Assembly: GCF_029265695.1 (NCBI RefSeq) | Contig: NZ_JAJUHW010000009.1 | Span: 19,725 to 83,724 of the forward strand | Reading direction: 5' to 3' | From: Gracilinema caldarium | GTDB lineage: Bacteria > Spirochaetota > Spirochaetia > Treponematales > Breznakiellaceae | Length of the DNA stretch: 64,000 nt | Shown: piece by piece, positions 17,445 through 25,644 of the stretch | Position numbering within the stretch: the stretch's first letter is position 1 | How the letters are laid out: each line of letters begins with the position of its first letter | Position numbers and translations under genes: made by a program | The notes under the pieces: generated by a model | Databases searched by the model: none | Seen by the model: the letters and a program-made list of their open reading frames with translations, nothing else | Told to the model about the DNA's origin: nothing

Positions 17445-18365
17445 TTACTCTTCTACCGCGATTTCCCGGGATCCAGCGAGTTTCAGTTTCAGAAACAGCC
17501 AGGGAGCACCGGCGGAAACCCAGGCCCCCAGAATTGCATAACGGCTGAAGCGGCCCAGGGCATACCAGGGAGACCCTTCCGGGGGAAATACCATTTTAAG
17601 TCCCCCATAGATAATGACGGCGCCGATTATGCCCAGTATATAGCGGGCCAAAAGAACGAGGAATCCAGGCCGCTTCCCGCTGGCAGTGCGTGATGCCGAA
17701 AATGTAAACCATTCGGCCATAAAAATATAGCCAACGGACATACCGAAAAATACGCCGCCCATGCTGGTGTCTTCCGGGTTAAGGCCATTCATAACAAAGG
17801 CAATGAGGGCTACCACAAGAATACGGAAGCGAATATTAAGGGACAAAAAGAGTTTTTCTATACTGGAGGCCCCAAAGTAGTAGACCAAGAGTACAAGACC
17901 TGCCAGCAGCCAGCCTGCAAACACATCGGTAGGGAAATGAACCCCCAGGTATATTCTGCTAAAACTAATGAGGAGGGGCAGGACGATCGCCAGGACAAGG
18001 CCCCAGGGCTGGCGTATCCAGCCGCCAATAATACCCCACAGGGTAACTGAGCCTTGGGCATGCCCCGAGGGAATACCGTAGGAGTTTTCAACATCAAGGC
18101 CTACCGAGGGATCCAGTGCATAGGGGCGGGGCTGCCGCAGCAGGTTCTTAACGGTGCTGTTCAACCAGGCAGAAAGGAGCACTGCTGTCCCCAGCCGGAT
18201 TCCTCGTTTTTCATCAATACACCAGAAAATAAAAGGAAGGATCGCCAAATAGGCAAATTCGGCTCCAAGGCTGGTAATGGTTTTCATGATTACCGTCATA
18301 GCCGGAGATTCAATCTGCTGAACAAATCGAATTACATCTAATCCCCATTGATACACATTTTCCAT
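17445..18365 (-). CDS. PAP2-family membrane phosphatase
   Basis: A 306-residue polytopic membrane protein with the three PAP2 phosphatase motifs: KNLLRQPRP, SYGIPSGHAQGS, and SRIYLGVHFPTDVFAGW, carrying the catalytic His residues. Known members dephosphorylate lipid phosphates such as undecaprenyl pyrophosphate or phosphatidic acid at the outer face of the membrane. The C-terminal half holds additional membrane helices beyond the core domain. It starts at the ATG at 18365 and leads the PAP2/HD-GYP/aminopeptidase run, divergent from cysK. The substrate cannot be told from sequence. Confidence 0.9.
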   Translation of the reverse strand: MENVYQWGLDVIRFVQQIESPAMTVIMKTITSLGAEFAYLAILPFIFWCIDEKRGIRLGTAVLLSAWLNSTVKNLLRQPRPYALDPSVGLDVENSYGIPSGHAQGSVTLWGIIGGWIRQPWGLVLAIVLPLLISFSRIYLGVHFPTDVFAGWLLAGLVLLVYYFGASSIEKLFLSLNIRFRILVVALIAFVMNGLNPEDTSMGGVFFGMSVGYIFMAEWFTFSASRTASGKRPGFLVLLARYILGIIGAVIIYGGLKMVFPPEGSPWYALGRFSRYAILGAWVSAGAPWLFLKLKLAGSREIAVEE

Positions 18366-18470
18366 AGTTCTACCCTCTGTTGCTGAGATGTACAGCCTTT
18401 GAAATGGGCTCCACTATAATTAAAATGGAAAATGCGAATATTACAAGGCTCATGGGGCATAAAAATATTG

Positions 18471-18499
18471 TTGACAATAATAGTAATAAATAGTATTAC
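18471..18499 (+). promoter_or_regulatory. Predicted cysK promoter
   Basis: TTGACA at 18471-18476, a 17-bp spacer, and TATTAC at 18494-18499, 30 bp before the cysK ATG. The spacer and -10 box are covered by the inverted repeat at 18480-18502, so a bound protein would block RNA polymerase. Confidence 0.7.
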
Positions 18500-18502
18500 T
18501 AT
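18480..18502. promoter_or_regulatory. Inverted-repeat operator in the cysK promoter
   Basis: ATAGTAATA and TATTACTAT are perfect 9-bp arms around a 5-bp spacer (AATAG). The dyad lies between the -35 box and the end of the -10 box of cysK. The Rrf2-type regulator encoded right after cysK is the obvious candidate ligand, in the manner of CymR/IscR-type control of cysteine synthesis. Confidence 0.65.
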
Positions 18503-18528
18503 AACTATACTAGTCTTTGGAGGAGCCC

Positions 18529-19464
18529 ATGGCAAAGATAGCTGCTAAAATGACGGATCTTATCGGCAATACCCCCTTATTGGAACTGGGGAATTACGCT
18601 TCCCAGGAGGGTCTTAAGGCCCAGCTTGTGGCAAAGCTAGAATCCTTTAATCCCCTGTCCTGTGTTAAGGATCGAATTGGCTATGCCATGATCGCCGATG
18701 CGGAGGAGCGGGGGCTCCTGAAAAAGGATACGGTGTTGATAGAACCTACAAGTGGCAACACGGGTATAGCCTTAGCTTTTGTCGCGGCCTCCCGGGGCTA
18801 CCGGCTCATTTTGACCATGCCGGAAACCATGAGCATCGAGCGGCGGGCCCTCCTTAAGATGCTGGGGGCCGAACTGGTGCTGACCCCCGGACCAGAAGGC
18901 ATGAAAGGGGCCATCGCCAAGGCGGAAGAACTGCACAAGTCTATGCCCAATAGCCTTATTCTGCAGCAATTCAGCAATCCTGCAAATCCAGCAATCCACC
19001 GGAAAACCACCGCTCGGGAAATCCTGGCCGATACGGACGGAGACCTGGCGGTTTTTGTGGCCGGTGTCGGTACAGGAGGGACCATCACCGGCGTTGGGGA
19101 AGTGCTTAAGCAGCATAATCGGGCAATTAAAATTGTTGCGGTTGAGCCTGCCGATTCACCGGTCCTTTCAGGAGGCAAGCCGGGGCCTCACAAGATCCAG
19201 GGCCTCGGAGCCGGTTTTGTCCCCGAGGTGCTGAACCGCTCCATAATAGATGAAATCATCCAGGTAAAGACCGAAGAGGCGGTGGGGACAGCCCGGAAAT
19301 TGGCCCGAACCGAGGGTGTCTTGGTGGGTATTTCAAGCGGCGCAGCGGCCTTTGCGGCGACCCAGGTGGCAAAGCGGGCTGAATATGCGGGGAAACGGGT
19401 GGTGGTGCTGCTTCCGGACACCGGGGAGCGGTATCTTTCCACTGTTCTGTTCCAAGACCTATAG
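18529..19464 (+). CDS. cysK: Cysteine synthase A (O-acetylserine sulfhydrylase)
   Basis: About 311 residues, starting at the ATG at 18529 directly behind GGAGGAG; a TTG at 18517 is in frame but sits inside the ribosome site. It is a fold-type II PLP enzyme: IGNTPLLEL, the PLP lysine in [14 protein letters not shown], the phosphate loop [10 protein letters not shown], the substrate loop [28 protein letters not shown], and GISSGAAA. It makes cysteine from O-acetylserine and sulfide. The Rrf2 regulator follows 15 bp after the stop, and a dyad operator overlaps the promoter, pointing to feedback control of sulfur assimilation. Confidence 0.96.
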   Translation: MAKIAAKMTDLIGNTPLLELGNYASQEGLKAQLVAKLESFNPLSCVKDRIGYAMIADAEERGLLKKDTVLIEPTSGNTGIALAFVAASRGYRLILTMPETMSIERRALLKMLGAELVLTPGPEGMKGAIAKAEELHKSMPNSLILQQFSNPANPAIHRKTTAREILADTDGDLAVFVAGVGTGGTITGVGEVLKQHNRAIKIVAVEPADSPVLSGGKPGPHKIQGLGAGFVPEVLNRSIIDEIIQVKTEEAVGTARKLARTEGVLVGISSGAAAFAATQVAKRAEYAGKRVVVLLPDTGERYLSTVLFQDL

Positions 19465-19479
19465 CTGGTATTAAGCCTC

Positions 19480-19914
19480 ATGAAGCTTTCATCCCGTACC
19501 CAATTTGGTCTTAAAATACTGTGCTACCTGGCGCTTCGATATGGGGCCGAGCCGGTTCAGGCTGCGGAGCTTGCCAGGGTAACGGGGACCACGGAAAAAT
19601 ATATCGGGCAAATTATGCTGACCCTCCGGGCTTCTCCGCTTGTCCTTGCAAGCCGGGGCGTCCAGGGGGGCTACTATCTCTCCCGTTCTCCTGAGGAAAT
19701 CAACCTCTTCGAGGCCCTGGCTGCCCTCGAAGGGGAACTCCTTCAGATGGAAGCCCTTTCAGGCTCCGCTTCTTTAGAGGTGCTTTCCAATGCTCTTAAG
19801 ACCCTGCAGGGTCTTGTTGCAGGAAGGCTTGAAACAACGCTTAAAGGGCTAACCCTCCAGGATCTTGTCCAGGAGGGGCAGCACTATGCGGGCTACGGTG
19901 ACTGGGTTATTTAG
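19480..19914 (+). CDS. Rrf2-family transcriptional regulator, possibly CymR-like
   Basis: A 144-residue winged-helix regulator: MKLSSRTQFGLKILCYLAL at the N-terminus, the helix-turn-helix VQAAELARVTGTTEKYIGQI and the wing SRGVQGGYYLSRSPEEI are all typical of Rrf2 proteins. It lacks the cluster of three cysteines that IscR/RsrR-type members use to bind an iron-sulfur cluster; the only Cys is at about residue 15. That fits the cluster-free CymR type, which in Firmicutes senses cysteine status together with CysK. It is cotranscribed with cysK, and its stop lies 5 bp from the convergent TauE gene. Confidence 0.88.
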   Translation: MKLSSRTQFGLKILCYLALRYGAEPVQAAELARVTGTTEKYIGQIMLTLRASPLVLASRGVQGGYYLSRSPEEINLFEALAALEGELLQMEALSGSASLEVLSNALKTLQGLVAGRLETTLKGLTLQDLVQEGQHYAGYGDWVI

Positions 19915-19919
19915 CGCTT

Positions 19920-20696
19920 TTATGCAATAAGCATAAAAAAGCCCGTGGCAAGAAGCACGAGAAAAATAATTTTACCAAAGAGAATTTCATCAACCTTATG
20001 GTGAATCTTTTCCCCGATAAAAATGCCCGCTGCGAGAAAGGGGAGCATCCCTGCGGTTCCGCTCAAAATTGGGGCTGTAAAAACGCCAGATCGGATGTAA
20101 TTGATAAGCAGCACCGTGTTGAGCGTGGTCCAGAGCAGGCAGAGGGTTGCGCGGAAACTTCCCTTGTCGGGGAGCGTTTTAGAAGCGTAAAGCACCACCA
20201 AGGGGCCCCCTGAAGCAAAGGCGCCGTGTACCATGCCGCCTGCGAAGAGGAGCAGGTAGTAAGTAATACGGCTCCGGAGCCTTTTCCCAAGGGCTCCTTC
20301 CGGGGCAGCGGGGCAGTTTTCGTTTTCCTGGTTTGGCCGAGTAAAGCGGCGGTAGACCTGCCAGCCAGCGCTGGCGATGATAAAGAGGGCTAAAAGTTTT
20401 TTAAGAAGCCGCGGATCAAAGCTCTTAAAGGCCATGATGCCAAAGGGAAGGCCGAGCCCCACAAAAAAAACAATGACAAAAAATTCCTTAAAATTGATGA
20501 ACTTCCATTTGGTTATGACAATATAGAGGGCCAGTATCCATGCCAGGGTTGCAAGTATGGGCACACCGGTTTTGACCCCCACGAGGGTGGTAACAAAGGG
20601 CAGGGCGAGGACCGTGCAGCCAAAGCCGGTGATCGCTTCCAGGGCATGGGTGATAAGTACCGTAAGGCCCACCAGGGCAAACACGAGGGGGCTCAT
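19920..20696 (-). CDS. TauE/SafE-family membrane transporter, probable sulfonate (isethionate) exporter
   Basis: A 258-residue protein with about eight hydrophobic segments and family landmarks: ITHALEAITGFGCTVLALPF at the N-terminus and FAGGMVHGAFASGGPLVVLY in the second repeat. TauE/SafE proteins export sulfite or organosulfonates. It is the last gene of the minus-strand unit and overlaps the alcohol dehydrogenase gene by 4 bp (ATGA). Sulfoglycolytic clusters typically carry such a protein to remove the C2 or C3 sulfonate end product, so isethionate export is the best inference here. Transport direction and substrate cannot be read directly from sequence. Confidence 0.85.
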   Translation of the reverse strand: MSPLVFALVGLTVLITHALEAITGFGCTVLALPFVTTLVGVKTGVPILATLAWILALYIVITKWKFINFKEFFVIVFFVGLGLPFGIMAFKSFDPRLLKKLLALFIIASAGWQVYRRFTRPNQENENCPAAPEGALGKRLRSRITYYLLLFAGGMVHGAFASGGPLVVLYASKTLPDKGSFRATLCLLWTTLNTVLLINYIRSGVFTAPILSGTAGMLPFLAAGIFIGEKIHHKVDEILFGKIIFLVLLATGFFMLIA

Positions 20697-22021
20697 GAAA
20701 GCTTCTCCCGTACAAGCTGCCGCACCAGGTCCTGAGTACAGGGCACGGGGTTGTTTTTAAGCTTAAAATCGCTCTGAGCCTTATCAAAGAGAGCTGCCAC
20801 CGCTTCCCGATCCACCGAACCATCTGGCCCTGCGGCGCCTGTAAAGCCGGGAATGTCTGAGAACCGATCCGGGAGGCCCATAAGGTATTTAAGCTCCACA
20901 AGCCGGTCCCTGAGATATTGGATATACGCTTCGTCGCTTAATCGAGATGTGGGGCTCTCCGGCCGGCCGCCAGCGTTTGCTTCTTGGTGCGCTTCTTGGT
21001 ATACCCGTTTAGCCAGGATGAGGAATTTTCCCCGTACCGCCGGATCTCCCATGTTGAGGTCAAAAATGTTCTGGGTAAAAAAAGCGCAGGCTGCACCATG
21101 GCTCAGGTGCCATTCTTCTGAAAGAATAAAAGACAGGGCATGGATCGCGGCGGTGCCGGTTTTGTTAAATGCAATGCCCGCCAGGGTGGCTGCCCGCTGC
21201 AGGTCAGCCAAAGCGGACGCTTCTTTTGATGCCGGCGCTGCTCCTGTGCCGCCTCCCGCTTCCGGCTGTGGCCGCTCCTTATGTCTCTCCCGCTCCGCTT
21301 CCCGTGCCACACTGGCCCGCCAGGCCGGTTCCAGGCTTGCAAGCACCGCCGCGGAGGCTTCGAGAGCGAGCCGGTCCGACAGGGCGGTGGCATTTTTGTT
21401 CCAGAGGGTTTCCAGCGCGTGGGTTAAGGCATCGTAGCCCGTGGCGGCCACGAGGGGGGGCGGCAGGTCAGCCACGAGGTCAGGCGAAAGGATGGCGGCC
21501 TCCGCCTGGAGGACCGGGCTGTTCAGGGTGTACTTCCTGCCAGACCGGGCGGTGTATACCCCGAAGCGGGTAACCTCCGAACCTGTGCCGGTGGTGGTTG
21601 GTATAAGGATCAGCGGCACCTTCCGTTCCTGGGGTTTAAGGGGCGCTTCGGGGCCCAGGTATTCATCCAGATCGCCAGGGCTGTCCAGCAGCATGGCCAC
21701 CGCCTTGGCCGAATCCAGGGTGGATCCGCCCCCAATACCGATGACCGCAGCGGGCCGCTCCCGCCGGGCCTTGGCCGCCATATCCATAATGTCAGCGCTG
21801 GTGGGGTTCGGGACCACCTGGTCCAGAATCTGGAGTTTCCAAAGCCGGTTTAAGTCGGCCAAGGCCCGGTCCCGCAGCGGGAAGGGCCGCGGATCTACGA
21901 TACAAAGCACCGGTTCAGAACCGGCGCTCGCAGTACAGTAAACCAGGGCCTCATCCAGCCCTTCGGCGGAAAAACAAGGGGTCTCAATAATCTTTGTCGG
22001 GGAAGCAATGGCGCCTATCAT
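20693..22021 (-). CDS. sqwF: Iron-containing alcohol dehydrogenase, probable sulfoacetaldehyde reductase (SqwF-like)
   Basis: A 442-residue group III dehydrogenase. It shows the NAD-site GIGGGSTLDSAKAVAML, then PTTTGTGSEVTRFGV, the metal-site TGYDALTHALE and the later His ligands in IHALSF and LSHGAACAFF. A low-complexity insertion rich in Glu/Arg then Gly/Ala lies around residues 235-260, between helices. In the sulfo-transketolase pathway an enzyme of this class reduces sulfoacetaldehyde to isethionate, regenerating NAD+. The assignment rests on the operon: it overlaps TauE and the RpiB-like gene by 4 bp each. Another aldehyde substrate is possible; the family call is firm. Confidence 0.85.
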   Translation of the reverse strand: MIGAIASPTKIIETPCFSAEGLDEALVYCTASAGSEPVLCIVDPRPFPLRDRALADLNRLWKLQILDQVVPNPTSADIMDMAAKARRERPAAVIGIGGGSTLDSAKAVAMLLDSPGDLDEYLGPEAPLKPQERKVPLILIPTTTGTGSEVTRFGVYTARSGRKYTLNSPVLQAEAAILSPDLVADLPPPLVAATGYDALTHALETLWNKNATALSDRLALEASAAVLASLEPAWRASVAREAERERHKERPQPEAGGGTGAAPASKEASALADLQRAATLAGIAFNKTGTAAIHALSFILSEEWHLSHGAACAFFTQNIFDLNMGDPAVRGKFLILAKRVYQEAHQEANAGGRPESPTSRLSDEAYIQYLRDRLVELKYLMGLPDRFSDIPGFTGAAGPDGSVDREAVAALFDKAQSDFKLKNNPVPCTQDLVRQLVREKLS

Positions 22022-22506
22022 TTAAAGTTTTCTTCCTCCAGAGCCACTACCTGGTTAAAAGCGTTGGTAAGGAAGTCCTTTTTAAATTCCATTTTCTGGG
22101 TAAAGGACATGGAAAGCCAGGCATCCACGATCTGGCAGCCCAGGAATGGCGCCGTAATCCAGCCCCCCATGGTCAGGACGTTTGCATTATTGATAATCTT
22201 TGCCCGCTCTCCGGAAAAAATATCCACCGCCACCGCAGCATAAACACCCTTGTGCTTGTTTGCCACAATAGCCATACCCTGGCCGGTGCCGCAGATGAGG
22301 ATACCTTTTTGGGCCTCCCCCCGCTGGATTGCCTTGGCAACCTTGGGGGCCTGGATAAAGTAGGGTTCAGGCTTGTCAGCGCTCATGATGCCATAATCAA
22401 TAAGGTGAATCTCCGGATGGTTTTCTGTAAGGTGCTTTACGATTTCCCGGGCAAGGGGAAATCCTGAAAGATCGCTTGCAAGGGCCAGGGTAATTTTCTC
22501 ATTCAT
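22018..22506 (-). CDS. sqwI: RpiB/LacAB-family isomerase, probable 4-deoxy-4-sulfoerythrose isomerase (SqwI-like)
   Basis: A 162-residue protein with the RpiB core: ILICGTGQGMAIVANK, including the catalytic Cys, and NVLTMGGW. The active site departs from ribose-phosphate isomerase. The His of the usual D-H-x-G motif near the N-terminus is Leu (ASDLSG), the H-N-D-x-N block reads I-N-N-x-N, and the C-terminal Arg pair that binds phosphate is not evident. This fits a substrate carrying no phosphate. In the sulfo-transketolase pathway such an isomerase converts sulfoerythrose to sulfoerythrulose between the two transketolase steps. It overlaps the dehydrogenase gene by 4 bp. Confidence 0.82.
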   Translation of the reverse strand: MNEKITLALASDLSGFPLAREIVKHLTENHPEIHLIDYGIMSADKPEPYFIQAPKVAKAIQRGEAQKGILICGTGQGMAIVANKHKGVYAAVAVDIFSGERAKIINNANVLTMGGWITAPFLGCQIVDAWLSMSFTQKMEFKKDFLTNAFNQVVALEEENFK

Positions 22507-22566
22507 AGTAGGTACTCCTTATCCATATTGATGATCCATATTGATGAACGGATCCTGCCGTTCTTT

Positions 22567-23508
22567 CTATTTAAGTAGTTCTGCCGCTGCCTCGGCGATG
22601 GAAGCGCTATCCAGTTTATAGTGGGTTTTAAGCCACTGCTCGGTCCCGACCTGACCGAACTCGTCCCGAATGCCAACACGGGCAAAGGGGAGGCTGATCC
22701 GGTATTCGGCCATGAGCTCCGCCACCGCGCTCCCCAGGGCGCCGTGAATCTGGTGGTTTTCGCAGCTCAGCACTGCCTGGGCGCCTTTCATCGCCGATAG
22801 CAGGCCATCCTTGTCCAGGGGCTTTAATGTCAGGGTGTCGATAACCGTGGCTGAAATTCCACGGCCTTCGAGGATTTTGGCAGCCTCAAGGGCCTCGTTC
22901 ACCATAATGCCTCCCAGGGCGATAATCAGAATGGAGCCCGGACCTCCCTGGCGCAGTACCTTACTTTTCCCGATACGGAAAGGCGCGTTCTCCGGGTACA
23001 GGGCCGGCAGGGGCTTACGGTAGAGCCGGAGGTAGATTGGAGTATCAAGATCAAGCAGCTGGGGCAGCAGGGCTGCCAGGGAGACCGGATCCGAAGGCTC
23101 CACAATGGTGAGGCCCGGTATGAGCCGCATGGTTCCCAGGTCCTCAAAGGGCATGTGGGTGCCGCCGTTAAAGGCGGCGGAAATCCCCGGATCTGTCCCA
23201 ACTAACTTTACCGGCAGCTTTGCATAGGAGACGGAAATAAAAAACTGATCAAAGACGCGGCGGCTTGCAAAGCAGCCGAAAGTTTGGGCTACCGGAATTT
23301 TTCCCATGCTTGCAAGGCCCGCGGCAACTCCGATCATATTGGCCTCCGACACCCCCACGTTGATGTGCCGCTCAGGAAAGGTCTGGGCAAAGGATGCCGT
23401 GGCGCCGGCCTTACCCAGGTCTGCATCAATAAGAACAATCCGCTCATCCTTTCGCGCAGATTCGACAAGCGTATTAATAAAAACGGTGCGCATTTCTTTT
23501 GTGTCCAT
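22567..23508 (-). CDS. Transketolase, C-terminal subunit (SqwGH-type, probable sulfofructose transketolase)
   Basis: A 313-residue half transketolase carrying the pyrimidine-binding and C-terminal domains. IVLIDADLGKAG opens it, followed by HINVGVSEANMIGVAAGLAS, holding the Glu that activates thiamine diphosphate, then the FGCFASRRVFDQF loop and a C-terminal domain with SILIIALGGIMVNEALEAA. It needs the partner encoded immediately upstream, whose stop codon shares one base with this ATG (TAATG). In this cluster the pair is inferred to cleave 6-deoxy-6-sulfofructose and then sulfoerythrulose, passing C2 units to glyceraldehyde-3-phosphate to make xylulose-5-phosphate. Confidence 0.88.
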   Translation of the reverse strand: MDTKEMRTVFINTLVESARKDERIVLIDADLGKAGATASFAQTFPERHINVGVSEANMIGVAAGLASMGKIPVAQTFGCFASRRVFDQFFISVSYAKLPVKLVGTDPGISAAFNGGTHMPFEDLGTMRLIPGLTIVEPSDPVSLAALLPQLLDLDTPIYLRLYRKPLPALYPENAPFRIGKSKVLRQGGPGSILIIALGGIMVNEALEAAKILEGRGISATVIDTLTLKPLDKDGLLSAMKGAQAVLSCENHQIHGALGSAVAELMAEYRISLPFARVGIRDEFGQVGTEQWLKTHYKLDSASIAEAAAELLK

Positions 23509-24419
23509 TACTTTCCCTCCTGGCTTGTCACGGCCTGAGCGTCCTTGTTTTGCAGCCCTTGCGGTCCGTGTGGTGTTTCAAGGGCTGCGAAGTCCGAAAT
23601 GGCTGTGAGGGCTGCCAGGGCGGCTTCCATCTGTTCTTTGCTCACATTCATGTTGTGATTTCCCAGGTTTCCCTCGGCAAAGCTGCATCCCTTGCCTTTG
23701 ATGGTATCGAGGATAATCATGGTGGGCTGGTCTCTGCCGATCTTAGCCAGTGTGATGGCCGCATCCAAGGCATCCACATTGTGGCCATCGACCCGGAGCA
23801 CCCGCCAGCCAAAACTCCGCCATTTGCCTTCTATATCCCCCAGGTCGAGGATGTCCGCCGTATAACCGTCTATTTGCATTTTGTTGTAATCCGTAAACAC
23901 AATGAGCCGGTCTAGTTTGTTGTGGGCCGCAAAAAGGGCAGCCTCCCAATTCTGGCCTTCGTCGCTTTCGCCGTCGCCGATAATGGCAAAGGTATAGGCA
24001 TCGATATGGTCCATCCGGTTACCGTAGGCAATGCCGCAGGCGGCGGAAAGGCCCTGGCCGAGGGACCCTGTGGTCATGTCCACGCCGGGGGTTTTCGTGC
24101 GGTCGCAGTGGCTTGGAAGGCGGGTCCCGCCCTGATTCAGTGTTAAGAGCCAGTCCAGGGGAAAGAAGCCCCTCAGCGCGAGGGCTGCATAGAGGGCGGG
24201 TCCCGCATGGCCCTTAGAAAGGACAAGCCGGTCCCGTTCCCGCCAGGTGGGATTTGCTGGATCATGCTTCAAATGCCCGCTGTACAAAACAGCCAGCACT
24301 TCTACGATTGACATGGCACCGCCAATATGACCGACCCCCAGTGTCCCAATAGACTTAATTGTATGGTAGCGGATGTTCCGAGCAAAGGCTTCCAGATCCC
24401 GCCGTTCCTCATGTGTCAT
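23508..24419 (-). CDS. Transketolase, N-terminal subunit (SqwGH-type, probable sulfofructose transketolase)
   Basis: A 303-residue thiamine-diphosphate-binding half. Landmarks are SIGTLGVGHIGGAMSIVEVL, DRLVLSKGHAGPALYAAL, TTGSLGQGLSAACGIAYG and the metal/ThDP motif IIGDGESDEGQNWEAALFAA with DYNKMQIDG. Split transketolases also serve ordinary pentose metabolism. Here the neighbours (RpiB-like isomerase, Fe-dehydrogenase, TauE) and a shared operator with a sulfoquinovosidase operon argue for the sulfo-transketolase. It is the first gene of the five-gene minus-strand unit, with the operator at 24457-24477, 38 bp upstream. No separate full-length transketolase is in the window. Confidence 0.88.
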   Translation of the reverse strand: MTHEERRDLEAFARNIRYHTIKSIGTLGVGHIGGAMSIVEVLAVLYSGHLKHDPANPTWRERDRLVLSKGHAGPALYAALALRGFFPLDWLLTLNQGGTRLPSHCDRTKTPGVDMTTGSLGQGLSAACGIAYGNRMDHIDAYTFAIIGDGESDEGQNWEAALFAAHNKLDRLIVFTDYNKMQIDGYTADILDLGDIEGKWRSFGWRVLRVDGHNVDALDAAITLAKIGRDQPTMIILDTIKGKGCSFAEGNLGNHNMNVSKEQMEAALAALTAISDFAALETPHGPQGLQNKDAQAVTSQEGK

Positions 24420-24456
24420 ATAGGTACTCCAATGATATGCTATGTTCGCTTTTCAA

Positions 24457-24477
24457 TTACTTACAGTAAGTAAGTAA
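24457..24477. promoter_or_regulatory. SQ-regulon operator, site 1 (transketolase unit)
   Basis: TTACTTAC-N5-GTAAGTAA with perfect 8-bp arms, 38 bp before the transketolase ATG. On the minus strand it reads TTACTTAC-TTACT-GTAAGTAA, almost the same as the other three sites. Its promoter boxes are less clear than at sites 2 and 3. Confidence 0.82.
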
Positions 24478-24591
24478 AAGTAGCCTATCATCGCTTGGTG
24501 AGTTTGTAAAGAGCCAACTTAAAAACTGCGATTGCTTGCGGTTGCAAAGCGACTATTGACCGGACGCTGCTTTTTCCCTAGCATCGGCCCC

Positions 24592-25314
24592 ATGGGTGAA
24601 CAGTTTGTACGCACCGAATTGATTTTAGGCTCCGATGCACTAGAACTTTTATCAAAATGCCGTGTCGCCATATTCGGCCTCGGCGGGGTAGGCAGCATGG
24701 CCGCAGAGGCCTTAGCACGATCAGGCATCGGCTCCTTTCTCTTAGTTGACTGTGATGCCGTTTCCATAACGAACCTTAACCGGCAAGTGCTGGCCCTATA
24801 TTCTACTATTAGTAAGCCGAAAGTGGAGGTCATGCGGGAACGAATCCTCGATATCAATCCCGCCGCCCAGGTGGAAATACGGCATGAACAGTATACAGCC
24901 GAAAACGGCGCTTCCTTTTTTGATATAAAGCCCGACTATGTGGTCGACGCCATCGATATGGTAAGCGCCAAGCTCGATCTTATTCAGCGTACCCAGACGC
25001 TGGGCATCCCAATTATCAGCTCCATGGGGACCGGCAATAAGCTCGATCCCTCACGGCTCGAAGTGGCTGATATCTACGAAACCAGTGTATGTCCTCTGGC
25101 CCGGGTTATGCGGAGGGAACTTAAAAAACGGGGAGTCAAGACCCTCCGGGTAGTTTATTCCCGGGAGATGCCGGCACAGCTTGCAAACGGAGAGCGGGCC
25201 TTTACCGAATCTGGCACTCCAGGCCGGCACCTTCCAGGCAGCACCGCCTTTGTGCCCCCTGCTGCAGGCCTCCTCATGGCCTCCTGGGTTGTCCGGGACC
25301 TTGTATCTCGGTAA
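24592..25314 (+). CDS. tcdA: tRNA threonylcarbamoyladenosine dehydratase (TcdA/CsdL, ThiF/E1 family)
   Basis: About 240 residues from the ATG at 24592. It is an E1-like adenylating fold: AIFGLGGVGSMAAEALARSG (nucleotide loop), LVDCDAVSITNLNRQVLA, then VVDAIDMVSAKLDLI and SSMGTGNKLDPSRLEVADIY. These, and the region VVYSREMP, match TcdA, which uses ATP to cyclise t6A to ct6A at position 37 of tRNAs. It lies between the transketolase unit and ccdAB and has no evident link to either. The in-frame start at 24532 is rejected because it lies inside a repeat fragment. Confidence 0.9.
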   Translation: MGEQFVRTELILGSDALELLSKCRVAIFGLGGVGSMAAEALARSGIGSFLLVDCDAVSITNLNRQVLALYSTISKPKVEVMRERILDINPAAQVEIRHEQYTAENGASFFDIKPDYVVDAIDMVSAKLDLIQRTQTLGIPIISSMGTGNKLDPSRLEVADIYETSVCPLARVMRRELKKRGVKTLRVVYSREMPAQLANGERAFTESGTPGRHLPGSTAFVPPAAGLLMASWVVRDLVSR

Positions 25315-25326
25315 AGGTTTGGTAGC

Positions 25327-25644
25327 TCATATGCCTGTAATTAAAAAATCTATGGCAGAAAGTATATCCTGTCGATATGATATGCACTCCCCGATTGATG
25401 AACCTAACTGTGATACGGGGACACCTGCCATCTGTTGTGTCAAAAGTATAAACTCTTTATTGTTAATAAAAATTATTGGATTTAAATTTTTTATGATGCC
25501 TTTTTCAAATATCTCTTTACTTGCCAGCGGAATAACTATTCTAGTTTCCAGGTCAGATAAGATTGATGACTGTACATCAAGTAAATAAGGGTATATTTTT
25601 TTGGACGTTTCATTCAAATTTGCATATATATGATACTGGGACAT
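25327..25644 (-). CDS. ccdB: CcdB-family toxin
   Basis: A 105-residue protein matching CcdB along its length: YHIYANL at the start, LLDVQSSILSDLETRIVIPL, FILLTQQMAGVPVSQLG and the C-terminal DILSAIDFLITGI, where the last Trp-Gly-Ile-type residues of F-plasmid CcdB contact gyrase (here Thr-Gly-Ile). Known CcdB poisons DNA gyrase. It follows ccdA with a one-base overlap (TAATG). Its stop lies 12 bp from the convergent tcdA stop. Base composition is more AT-rich than the flanking genes, consistent with transfer. The Trp present in the classical toxin is absent, so activity is uncertain. Confidence 0.88.
   Translation of the reverse strand: MSQYHIYANLNETSKKIYPYLLDVQSSILSDLETRIVIPLASKEIFEKGIIKNLNPIIFINNKEFILLTQQMAGVPVSQLGSSIGECISYRQDILSAIDFLITGI

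Noticed and set aside
20853..21437. 194-codon plus-strand frame opposite the iron alcohol dehydrogenase
   Set aside because: Arg/Ser/Ala-rich mirror of a GC-rich gene, no recognisable domain or ribosome site.
22567..24419. Split transketolase as part of ordinary pentose or apulose metabolism
   Set aside because: No apulose kinase or pentose genes are adjacent, while a TauE exporter, an Fe-dehydrogenase and a shared operator with a sulfoquinovosidase favour the sulfo-pathway. Kept as the alternative to test.
25181..25588. 135-codon plus-strand frame across the tcdA end and ccdB
   Set aside because: Out-of-frame with tcdA and antisense to ccdB, which has a clear family match.
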